Shown here one piece after another: positions 44,408 through 52,880 of a DNA stretch of 64,000 nucleotides. The notes beneath the pieces were generated by a model that saw nothing but the letters and a program-made list of their open reading frames with translations, was not told where the DNA came from and searched no databases. The DNA comes from Hydrogenophilus sp. (lineage in GTDB: Bacteria; Pseudomonadota; Gammaproteobacteria; Burkholderiales; Thiobacillaceae), in NCBI GenBank assembly GCA_020725265.1, contig DYFK01000014.1, positions 24,452 to 88,451 of the forward strand, given 5' to 3'. Position numbers and translations under genes: made by a program. Numbering within the stretch: the stretch's first letter is position 1; every line of letters begins with the position of its first letter.

Positions 44408-44453
44408 GGTGGACCCCAGATAGCCAAAGCATCCACGGAGCACGGCCGAACGC

Positions 44454-46649
44454 ATGAACGGCATTCCCGACAGCCAGCCAACCCCCGACCCGATCGACCT
44501 GTTGATCGTCGAGGACGAGGCGCGCTTTCTGGAAAGCACCCGCCTGCTGCTGGCCGGCACGGTCGACCGTATCGATGTCGCCGGCAGCGTCACCGAAGCA
44601 TTGAGCCTGCTCGCCACCAGGGAATACGCGCTGGCACTGATCGATCTGCGCCTGCCCGACGCCAGCGGCCACGAGATCATGGCGTTCCTGCGCACGCATC
44701 AGCCCGACTGCCGCGCGATCGTGCTGAGCGGCGATCCACGCATCGAGGCGGCGATCCAGTCGCTGCGCATGGGCGCCCACGATTACCTGCGCAAACCGTG
44801 CGAACCCGAGGAAATCGTCAAGGCAGTGCGCAACGCCGCGCGCGGCTACCGGCTGGAACGCGACCACGCGCGCATGACCCAGCGGCTGGAACAATCCGAG
44901 CACTGGCACCGACTGCTGGTCAACATCTCGCCGGACGTCATCTACACGCTCGACGCCGAAGGCCGTTTCACCTTTCTCAACGACAGCATCGCCAGCACGC
45001 TCGGCTTTCCCCGCGACGAACTGGTCGGCCATGACTACCTCACCATCGTGCCGCCCGGTGAGGCCGAGAACGCGCGCCACCGGCTCAACGAACGGCGCAC
45101 CGGCGCGCGCGCCACGCGCAATTTCGAGCTGCGCCTGAAGCGCCGGCCCGCCACCGGCGTCAAGACCGATGCGGCCAGCGCCGGCACGGCCGAGGAAGCC
45201 CAGGCGGTGGTCGAGCTCTCGTCGCTGGGCATGTACCGCCCCGGCGTCCAGGGCAAGGGCGAATTCCTGGGCAGCTACGGCATCATCCGCGACATCGGCG
45301 AACGCAAGCGCGCGGAAGCCACCATCACCTTCCAGGCCTATCACGACCTGCTCACCGGCCTGCCCAACCGCGCCCTGTTCAAGGACCGGCTCGGCCAGGC
45401 CATCGTCCAGGCCAAGCGCCACGGTCAGACCCTGGCGACCCTGTTCCTGGACATGGACCGTTTCAAGATGGTCAACGACACGCTCGGCCATCTGGTCGGC
45501 GACGCGCTGTTGCAGGCGGTCGGCCAGCGTCTGCGCGTCTGCCTGCGCGAAGGCGACACGCTTTCACGCATCGGCGGCGACGAATTCATGCTGCTGCTGC
45601 CACAGATCCGTTCGCGCGAGAACGCCGCCGCCATCGCCGACAAGATCCTGTCGGCTCTGCGCCAGCCGTTCCACATCGAAGGCAACGAGCTGTACGTCGG
45701 CATGAGCATCGGCATCGCCATCTACCCGGACGACGGCGAGGACATCGAAACCCTGGTCAAGCATGCCGACATCGCCATGTACCACGCCAAGGACAACGGC
45801 CGGAACAACTACCGATTCTTCAGCAGCGAGCTGCGCAATTCACTGACCGGCCGCCTGGTACTGGAAAACGAAATGCGCCATGCCCTCGACAACGGCGAAT
45901 TCGAGCTCTACTACCAGCCTCGCGTGGACATCGACAGCCGACACATTCGCGGCATGGAGGCGCTGGTGCGCTGGAATCACCCGACCCGCGGCCTGGTCAC
46001 GCCGGACGATTTCATCCCCATCGCCGAGGAGTGCGGCCTGATCGCGCCGATCGGCGACTGGGTGCTCGACGCCGCTTGCGGTCAAGCCCGGCGCTGGCGC
46101 GATGCCGCCCTGCCGCCGGTTACGCTGTCGATCAACCTGTCGCCGCGTCAGATCGAACATCCGCGTTTCGCCGAACGTTTCGGCGAGCAGGTCCGCCAGT
46201 ACATGGACGACGGCCATGGCATCGAAATCGAGATCACCGAGAACACCCTGATGCGCGACACCGAAGGCGCCATCGGCAAACTGCGCAAGCTGGCCGACAT
46301 GGGCGTGGAAATTTCCATCGACGACTTTGGCACCGGCTATTCCTCGCTCGCCTACCTGAAGAAGCTGCCGGTCAACACCATCAAGATCGACCGCGCCTTC
46401 ATCCGGGATCTCGATCAACCGGCCGGCTCCGGCGGTGAACCCGCGAAAGCCGGCAGCGGCCCCATCGTCGCCGGTATCACCGCCATGGCCAAAGGCCTCG
46501 ATCTCGGCGTCGTCGCCGAAGGCGTGGAAACGCGCGGCCAGCTCGACCGCATCAGCGCGCTCGGCTGCGATGCCTATCAAGGCTTCCTGTACAGCCGCGC
46601 GGTCGACGCCGAACAGGCCACGCGCATGCTCGACCGCCAGATTCATTGA
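44454..46649 (+). CDS. Response regulator with PAS, GGDEF and EAL domains
   Basis: REC (DLLIVEDEARFLESTRLLL...ALIDLRLPDASG), PAS, RIGGDEFMLLL (intact GGDEF), GMEALVRWNHP (intact EAL), DDFGTGYSSLAYL. Confidence 0.95.
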   Translation: MNGIPDSQPTPDPIDLLIVEDEARFLESTRLLLAGTVDRIDVAGSVTEALSLLATREYALALIDLRLPDASGHEIMAFLRTHQPDCRAIVLSGDPRIEAAIQSLRMGAHDYLRKPCEPEEIVKAVRNAARGYRLERDHARMTQRLEQSEHWHRLLVNISPDVIYTLDAEGRFTFLNDSIASTLGFPRDELVGHDYLTIVPPGEAENARHRLNERRTGARATRNFELRLKRRPATGVKTDAASAGTAEEAQAVVELSSLGMYRPGVQGKGEFLGSYGIIRDIGERKRAEATITFQAYHDLLTGLPNRALFKDRLGQAIVQAKRHGQTLATLFLDMDRFKMVNDTLGHLVGDALLQAVGQRLRVCLREGDTLSRIGGDEFMLLLPQIRSRENAAAIADKILSALRQPFHIEGNELYVGMSIGIAIYPDDGEDIETLVKHADIAMYHAKDNGRNNYRFFSSELRNSLTGRLVLENEMRHALDNGEFELYYQPRVDIDSRHIRGMEALVRWNHPTRGLVTPDDFIPIAEECGLIAPIGDWVLDAACGQARRWRDAALPPVTLSINLSPRQIEHPRFAERFGEQVRQYMDDGHGIEIEITENTLMRDTEGAIGKLRKLADMGVEISIDDFGTGYSSLAYLKKLPVNTIKIDRAFIRDLDQPAGSGGEPAKAGSGPIVAGITAMAKGLDLGVVAEGVETRGQLDRISALGCDAYQGFLYSRAVDAEQATRMLDRQIH

Positions 46650-46706
46650 GCGGTCTCCCGGTAATCCGGGAAAATCGGGCGTTTCACCAGTCCGCCCAGG
46701 TCCAGG

Positions 46707-48515
46707 ATGGCCCACTCCCCCGCCCGCCCGCGCGCCGATTTCATGACCGCCCGCATCACCACCAGCCAGTGGCGCGCCGCGCTGTCGCTGCTGCCCTACA
46801 TCTGGCGGTTCAAGCAGCGGGTACTGGCCGCCGTCGGCCTGCTGGTGTGCGCCAAACTGGCCAACGTCTCGGTACCGTTGGTGCTCAAGGAAATCGTCGA
46901 CCGCCTGGAACGCGCCGATCCGCTCGCGCTGGCGGCGCCGATCGGTTTCGTCGCGCTGTACGGCCTGCTGCGCTTTGGCAACACCGCCTTCACCGAGCTG
47001 CGCGACGCGCTGTTCGCGCGCGTGCTGCAACGCGCCATGCGCGGCGTCACCCACGACGTGTTCCGACATCTGCACGCGCAATCGCTGCGTTTCCATCTGG
47101 AACGCCGAACCGGCGGCCTGGCCGTGGACATCGAGCGCGGCGCCCGTTCGATCCGCTTCCTGATCAATTTCACGCTGTTCAACATCGGCCCGACACTGCT
47201 GGAAATCCTGATGGTGGCCGGCATCCTGTTCGTCAAATACGACCCCTGGTTCGGCGCCATCACGCTGATGACGCTGCTGGTCTACATCGCCTTCACCGTG
47301 CTGGTCACCAACTGGCGCCTGAAATACCGGCGCGCGATGAACGAAACCGACAGCGCCGCCAACGCCCGCGCGGTCGATAGCCTGCTCAACTACGAGACGG
47401 TCAAGTATTTCGACAACGAAAACTATGAGGCCGAACGCCTGAAGGCCGATCTGGCCCGGGCAGAGGACGCCGCCGTGCGCAGCGAAATCTCGCTGGCCTG
47501 GCTGAACGCCGGCCAGGCCTTCATCATCGCCATCGGCGTCACCGCGATGATGGCGCTGGCCGCGCGCGGCGTCGCCGACGGCAGCATGACCCTGGGCGAT
47601 CTGGTGCTGGTCAACGCCTACCTGATCCAGTTGTTCATCCCGCTCAACTTTCTGGGCACCATCTATCGGGAAATCCGCAACGCGCTGACCGACATGGAAA
47701 AGCTGTTCGACCTGTTGCGCCGGCCGCCGGAAATCGTCGACGCGCCAAACGCGACGGAACTGGCGGTCAGCGCCGGCGAGGTCCGTTTCGAGGGGGTCGG
47801 TTTCGCCTATGACACGCGCCGGCCGATTCTCGACGACGTCGACTTCGTCATCCCGCCCGGCCACAAGCTGGCGGTGGTCGGCGCCAGCGGCGCCGGCAAG
47901 TCGACGCTGTCACGACTGCTGTTCCGCTTCTACGACGTCGGCCGGGGCCGCATCCTGATCGACGGCCAGGACATCCGCCAGGTCACCCAGGCCAGCCTGC
48001 GCCGGCATCTGGGCATGGTCCCGCAGGACACCGTGCTGTTCAACGACACGCTCTACCACAACATTGCCTACGGCCGTCCCGGCGCCAGCCGCGAGGAAGT
48101 CCTGGAGGCCGCGCGCGCCGCCCACCTCGACCGCTTCGTCGCCAGTCTGCCCGATGGCTACGATACCTTGGTCGGCGAGCGCGGCCTGAAGCTCTCGGGC
48201 GGCGAAAAACAGCGTGTCGCCATCGCCCGCGCCATCCTCAAGAACCCGCCCATCCTGGTGTTCGACGAAGCCACCTCGTCGCTCGACACCGCCACCGAAC
48301 GCGCGATCGGCGAGGAACTGGCGCGTATCTCGAAGAACCGCACCACCCTGGTCATCGCCCACCGGCTGTCCACCGTGGTCGACGCCGATGAAATCCTGGT
48401 CATGGAACAAGGTCGCGTCATCGAACGTGGCGACCATGCCACGCTGCTCGCCAGGGACGGCCGTTACGCCGACATGTGGCGGTTGCAACTGCGGGACGAC
48501 AAGGAGGCTTGCTGA
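46707..48515 (+). CDS. ABC transporter, fused TM and ATPase, ATM1/HMT1-like
   Basis: VVGASGAGKSTLSRLLFRFYDVGRGRILIDGQDIRQV, LSGGEKQRVAIARAILKNPPILVFDEATSSLD. Confidence 0.93.
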   Translation: MAHSPARPRADFMTARITTSQWRAALSLLPYIWRFKQRVLAAVGLLVCAKLANVSVPLVLKEIVDRLERADPLALAAPIGFVALYGLLRFGNTAFTELRDALFARVLQRAMRGVTHDVFRHLHAQSLRFHLERRTGGLAVDIERGARSIRFLINFTLFNIGPTLLEILMVAGILFVKYDPWFGAITLMTLLVYIAFTVLVTNWRLKYRRAMNETDSAANARAVDSLLNYETVKYFDNENYEAERLKADLARAEDAAVRSEISLAWLNAGQAFIIAIGVTAMMALAARGVADGSMTLGDLVLVNAYLIQLFIPLNFLGTIYREIRNALTDMEKLFDLLRRPPEIVDAPNATELAVSAGEVRFEGVGFAYDTRRPILDDVDFVIPPGHKLAVVGASGAGKSTLSRLLFRFYDVGRGRILIDGQDIRQVTQASLRRHLGMVPQDTVLFNDTLYHNIAYGRPGASREEVLEAARAAHLDRFVASLPDGYDTLVGERGLKLSGGEKQRVAIARAILKNPPILVFDEATSSLDTATERAIGEELARISKNRTTLVIAHRLSTVVDADEILVMEQGRVIERGDHATLLARDGRYADMWRLQLRDDKEAC

Positions 48516-48535
48516 CCGGGAAAACACTACATCCA

Positions 48536-48552
48536 TGTCGATTTTTCTTACA
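48536..48552 (+). promoter_or_regulatory. Candidate enhancer-binding-protein site (UAS) TGT-N11-ACA
   Basis: TGTCGATTTTTCTTACA, upstream of the PEP-CTERM gene. Confidence 0.55.
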
Positions 48553-48604
48553 CCCCTCGCCGATACCGAGGGAACAACTTAATGGAATCAGCGCACTGAA
48601 CCGC

Positions 48605-48621
48605 CGGCACATCTATTGCTT
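48605..48621 (+). promoter_or_regulatory. Candidate sigma-54 -24/-12 promoter of the PEP-CTERM gene
   Basis: CGGCAC-ATCTA-TTGCTT: GG (48606-48607) - N10 - GC (48618-48619); 43 nt from -12 GC to the ATG. Confidence 0.65.
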
Positions 48622-48662
48622 TAGTTATATCGCCTACCGCAATCAGCGAAAGGAGAGCAATC

Positions 48663-49517
48663 ATGAAACCGAGAGTCGCGTTCTCGAGTCTGGCCGGTTT
48701 GCTGCTTCTGGCCACCTCCCCCGCCGAAGCCATCGTCGTCGAGTGGGATTACAGCATCAACAACTATTTCTCCACCGCCACCTACACCAGCGGCGGCGGC
48801 ACCACCACCAGCACCTTCCCGGCCCAAAGCCTGTCCTGGGGCGTTCCCAGTACGTCGGGAGGCGCGCAAAGCTCCCTGGTGATCGGCAACAACCCCATCA
48901 ACGGTTCGCTCGACACCTATCTCGGCGCCACGCCACCGCAATCCGCGCCCTATCTGGGGCAGACCCTGTCGCTCACGCACCACAACCACGTGATCACCAG
49001 TGGCTCCGCGTCGCTGTTGAGCGCCACGCTGGAAAGCGCGGTACTCCTGACGCCCGCCGATCCGCTCCTGGCCGGGTTCAATCTGGGACCGATCCCGTTC
49101 ACGATCTCGTTCACCGAAACCTCGAACACCGCCGGTACCTGCGCGGCCCCCAGCCCGGCGGGCAATCCCTGCAACGACATCTTCGTGCTGTCCGGCGGAC
49201 TGCTGAATTTCAGCTTTGATTTCGATGCCGGCGACGGCGACGGCCTGGTGAAGTACTTCATCAACATCTTCCCGACCTCGGGCGGCGTGCTCAGCACCTT
49301 GAACGACGACGCCTGTTTCGCTGCCGGAGCGGGATCCGGTTGCATCGGCTTCTCGACCCCGGAAAACCAGTCGACGACGCTGGCGTTCGGTTTCACCATC
49401 TCCACCAACCGCCTGATCACGGTGCCGGAACCGGGCATGCTCGGCCTGCTGGGCCTGGGTCTGCTGGCGATGGCGGCCATGCTCCAGCGCCGGTCCCGCG
49501 CATCGATGCGCGGCTGA
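48663..49517 (+). CDS. PEP-CTERM sorting domain protein, THxN-like choice-of-anchor domain
   Basis: Signal peptide; SLTHHNHVI; C-terminal VPEPGMLGLLGLGLLAMAAMLQRRSRASMRG (VPEP motif, TM, basic tail). Confidence 0.93.
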   Translation: MKPRVAFSSLAGLLLLATSPAEAIVVEWDYSINNYFSTATYTSGGGTTTSTFPAQSLSWGVPSTSGGAQSSLVIGNNPINGSLDTYLGATPPQSAPYLGQTLSLTHHNHVITSGSASLLSATLESAVLLTPADPLLAGFNLGPIPFTISFTETSNTAGTCAAPSPAGNPCNDIFVLSGGLLNFSFDFDAGDGDGLVKYFINIFPTSGGVLSTLNDDACFAAGAGSGCIGFSTPENQSTTLAFGFTISTNRLITVPEPGMLGLLGLGLLAMAAMLQRRSRASMRG

Positions 49518-49526
49518 CCCGCCATG

Positions 49527-49559
49527 CCGTTCCCGGGGCTCACGCCCCGGGAACGGTTT
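49527..49559. terminator. Strong terminator hairpin covering the stop codon of the convergent gene
   Basis: 13-bp perfect stem CCGTTCCCGGGGC / GCCCCGGGAACGG, TCAC loop, TTT tail. Confidence 0.8.
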
Positions 49560-51465
49560 CCATCGATCCGCCGACCTCCGGCCACGATTCGCGATAGGCC
49601 GCCAGCGATGCCGCGACCCTGGCCACCACCGCGTCCCAGCCCTCGCCCGCCTGCCGGCGGAACAGGCGCATGACGTCGGGATACCACGGCGAATCCGCGC
49701 GCGTCTCGAACCAGCGCCAGTCGAGCGCGCGCGGCACCGGCAGCAGCACCCAGACCGGACGACCGAGCGCGCCGGCAAGATGCGCGACCGCGGTATCGAC
49801 GGTGATCACCAGATCGAGCGCTTCGATCAGGGCGGCATCCTCGGCGAAACCGCGATCGGCTGGTTCCGGCGACCACAGCCGGACACCGTCGGCAAGCTGG
49901 TCGCTGATGTCGCCGTATTGCAGATTGACGAAGGTCACGCCCGGCACCGAAGCCAGTGGCGCCAGGGTGTCGACACCGGGCAGCGAGCGCCAGGCATCGC
50001 TGCTGTTGTCGGCGCTGCCTTTCCAGACCAGGCCGACGCGTGGGCCGGGCAGTCCATCGACCCAGGCGCGCATGCGCGCGCGTGCCGGCTCGGGTGCGCG
50101 CAAGTACGGCAGCGACGCGGGAATCCGTTCAATCCGGTCGGTCCCGAACAGGCGCGGCAGCGACATCAGCCAGCACCAGGCATCGCATGCCGGCGGCGTT
50201 TCATCGCCTTCCACCGGATGGACGCGATCGACGCCGGGTACCGTGGCCACCAGATCGAGCATGCGCGCGCGCGCGCCCAGGATCACCTCGCGCGCGCCGG
50301 CCGCCTTGGCCTGCGCCGCGTAGCGGCAGAACTGAAGCATGTCGCCATAGCCCTGCTCCGGCCAGATCAACAGGCGCTTGCCGGACAGATCGCCGCCGTC
50401 CCAGGGGGGACAGCCGACATCGGGAGGCGCGTGGGCGACCCTGGCGCGGCCGCGGCCGGGCGCGAACCGCCATTCCATGTGCCGCCAGGCGGCGGCCAAC
50501 TCGCCCTGGCGGGCCAGCAGCCAGCCCAGATTGAAGTTGGCGTTGGCGTGCTCAGGATCGATGCGCAGCGCGCGCTCGTAGGCCGCGCGCGCGTCCCCGG
50601 CCTGGCTGGTCTTGTCCAGCGTCCAGGCCAGATTGGCCCAGGCGCCGGCATGATCGGCGCGGGCATCGATGACCTGGCGGTAAAGCTTGGCGGCTTCGTC
50701 GAGCCGGTCGCGATCCTTGACCACGGTCGCCAGGTTGTACAGGCAGGGAATGCTGCCCGGATTGCGCGTCAGGCTGACGCGCAGCGCGGTTTCCGCCTCG
50801 TCCAGACCGCCGGTCTGATGCAAGGCGGTGCCGAGCCGGAACCACGCCTCGGCCGAGGCCGGATCGAGGTCGACGGCGACGCGCGCGTACGCCAGCGCCT
50901 CCTCGAAGGACTCCCGGGACTGCGCGATTTCAGCCAGCGCCAGCGGAAAACGCGCCTCGCGCGGCGCCATCCGGGCCGCGCGCAGATACAGATCGCGAGC
51001 GGCATCCGGCCGCCCCCGTCGACGGGCGAACAGCGCGCAACGTTCGAGCGTCTGGACGGAGGCCGATTCACAGGCGGCCGCGCGCGCGAACGCCGTCTCC
51101 GCCTCGTTATCGCGGCCGAGCTGCTCCAGCGCGCCGGCCAGGCGCGCCCAGGCATCGGCGAAATCCGGGCGCAGGCGCGCCGCCTCGGCGAAGGCGGGAC
51201 GCGCCGCCTCCCAGTCCTTCAGGGTCTGGCAAACACCGCCCAGGTTGTACCAGGCGTCGGCGTTGCCGGCATCGAGCGCGCACACCCGCGCGTAAGCGGC
51301 GCGCGCCTCGGGCAGCCGGCGCGCGTGGAACAGGCTGTGCGCGCGCAGGAACTGGCATTCGGCATCGTCAACGAAGGTGGCGAGCCGGTCGGCGGCCTCG
51401 ATCGGCCGGCCGGCCTGGAACAGGGCGCGGGCTTCGGCGAGCGCGCGGGAGGTGGACGGATTCAT
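49540..51465 (-). CDS. Tetratricopeptide repeat protein with C-terminal glycosyltransferase-9-like domain
   Basis: Multiple TPRs (e.g. ADAWYNLGGVCQTLKDWEAARPAFAEAARLRPDF); C-terminus GDMLQFCRYAAQAKAAGAREVILGAR...DLVITVDTAVAHLAGALGRPVWVLL. Confidence 0.88.
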   Translation of the reverse strand: MNPSTSRALAEARALFQAGRPIEAADRLATFVDDAECQFLRAHSLFHARRLPEARAAYARVCALDAGNADAWYNLGGVCQTLKDWEAARPAFAEAARLRPDFADAWARLAGALEQLGRDNEAETAFARAAACESASVQTLERCALFARRRGRPDAARDLYLRAARMAPREARFPLALAEIAQSRESFEEALAYARVAVDLDPASAEAWFRLGTALHQTGGLDEAETALRVSLTRNPGSIPCLYNLATVVKDRDRLDEAAKLYRQVIDARADHAGAWANLAWTLDKTSQAGDARAAYERALRIDPEHANANFNLGWLLARQGELAAAWRHMEWRFAPGRGRARVAHAPPDVGCPPWDGGDLSGKRLLIWPEQGYGDMLQFCRYAAQAKAAGAREVILGARARMLDLVATVPGVDRVHPVEGDETPPACDAWCWLMSLPRLFGTDRIERIPASLPYLRAPEPARARMRAWVDGLPGPRVGLVWKGSADNSSDAWRSLPGVDTLAPLASVPGVTFVNLQYGDISDQLADGVRLWSPEPADRGFAEDAALIEALDLVITVDTAVAHLAGALGRPVWVLLPVPRALDWRWFETRADSPWYPDVMRLFRRQAGEGWDAVVARVAASLAAYRESWPEVGGSMETVPGA

Positions 51466-51622
51466 GGTCGGGATCGGCGAGTCAGCACGGAAGGATCGGC
51501 CGCCGATTGTATTCCCGGCGCCGGCGTGACCGGACCTTGCCGAAATGGCCGGCGCGGCCTGTAATGTCAGGGCAAACCATGATCAGGCCGCCGGCCGCCG
51601 CCATTTCCCGAGGAATCGACTC

Positions 51623-52072
51623 ATGCCCACCGACCCGCTGCCCGACGAAGTGCTCGCCGCCCTGACGCGCGGCAACACCATCGAGGCGATCAAGCGGCTG
51701 CGCGAAGCCACCGGCCTTGGTCTGGCTGAAGCCAAAAGCCTGATCGATGCCCACCAGCGCGGCGTGGCGACCATCACGCCGACCTCCCGGCCCGCCCAGG
51801 AGCCGGGAATCGGCGCGTGGCCGACCGGCGTCGGCGAGGCCCTGCGCCGGGGCAACAAGATCGAGGCGATCCGGCTCCTGCGCGCGCAAACCGGACTCGG
51901 CCTGAAGGATGCCAAGGACGCGATCGAAGCCGGCCAACCCTTTGTCCAGGTCGGGGACGGCCACGTCACGCCGGGCGCGCAACCGAAGTCCGGCGGCAAG
52001 TTCTGGCTGCTGTTCGGGCTGGCACTGATCGTATATCTCGGTTACCGCCACTTTTCCGGCGCCGCCAATTGA
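51623..52072 (+). CDS. Membrane-anchored protein with two ribosomal L7/L12 C-terminal-domain-like repeats
   Basis: NTIEAIKRLREATGLGLAEAKSLID and NKIEAIRLLRAQTGLGLKDAKDAIE; C-terminal TM FWLLFGLALIVYLGYRHF. Confidence 0.8.
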   Translation: MPTDPLPDEVLAALTRGNTIEAIKRLREATGLGLAEAKSLIDAHQRGVATITPTSRPAQEPGIGAWPTGVGEALRRGNKIEAIRLLRAQTGLGLKDAKDAIEAGQPFVQVGDGHVTPGAQPKSGGKFWLLFGLALIVYLGYRHFSGAAN

Positions 52073-52144
52073 CCAACCCCTAAGCGGCGGCGCCTGTACC
52101 TTGGTTGCATTGCCGTCGGCTTCGACCTCGGCGACGATCACAAG

Positions 52145-52876
52145 ATGCTTTCATTCCGTCGACCAGCCGCCCTGCTCTGCCTGCTTTCCCTCTGCCCGCC
52201 GGCATGGGCCGATCCCGCGCCGCTACGCCTGGTCAGCATCGAAACCGCGCCTTGGGCCTCGCCGGGCACGAACGGCGAACCGGTCGGCTTTTTCCCGGAA
52301 CTGGCGCATGAATTGGGACGGCGCGCGGGCGTGCCGATCCGGCTCTCGTTGCAGCCATTCGCCCGCATCGGCCAGGAACTGGAATCCGGCAGCCAGGACT
52401 GCGCGATCCTGGCGACAATGAAGGAATGGCGCGGCTTCGTCCATGCCGGCGAAGTGATTCACCTGCACGAATACGGCGCTATCGTCCGCCCCGGCCTCCG
52501 TCTCCGCGAACCCGCCGATCTGCGTGGCAAGACCTTCTCGGTGCTGCGCGGCCTGGCGCTCGGCGGGACCTTCGACAGCGATCCGATGATCGGCCGGGAA
52601 TACGACACCGACTATCAGATCGGCCTGCGCAAGCTCGCCCATCACCGGGTCGATGGCGTCGCCGGCGCCTTGCAGACCATCGAATTCCTGGCCGACCGGG
52701 CCGGCCTGAGCGGCCATCTGGGAGATCGTCTGCGCCTGGGCGCGCTGCCGTTGTCGCTGCAATGCGGCAAGAAAAACCTGACCCCGGAACGCATGCGCGT
52801 TCTCAACGACCATCTGCGCGCCATGATCAGTGATGGCAGCATGCGCCGGTTACTGGCAAAGCACGGCTACCGTTGA
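52145..52876 (+). CDS. Periplasmic substrate-binding protein (SBP family 3-like)
   Basis: Signal peptide; LRLVSIETAPWASPGTNGEPVGFFPELAHELGRRAGV; DLRGKTFSVLRG. Confidence 0.85.
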   Translation: MLSFRRPAALLCLLSLCPPAWADPAPLRLVSIETAPWASPGTNGEPVGFFPELAHELGRRAGVPIRLSLQPFARIGQELESGSQDCAILATMKEWRGFVHAGEVIHLHEYGAIVRPGLRLREPADLRGKTFSVLRGLALGGTFDSDPMIGREYDTDYQIGLRKLAHHRVDGVAGALQTIEFLADRAGLSGHLGDRLRLGALPLSLQCGKKNLTPERMRVLNDHLRAMISDGSMRRLLAKHGYR

Positions 52877-52880
52877 CGCC

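Noticed and set aside
46656-46671. TCCCGG-TAAT-CCGGGA hairpin after the GGDEF/EAL gene as a terminator
   Set aside because: Only a 6-bp stem followed by AAAATC, with no T-tract on the coding strand; the ABC transporter gene follows closely and may be co-transcribed.
45840-47864. 674-aa - strand ORF spanning two + strand genes
   Set aside because: Crosses the EAL and ABC transporter genes in antisense; no domain signature.
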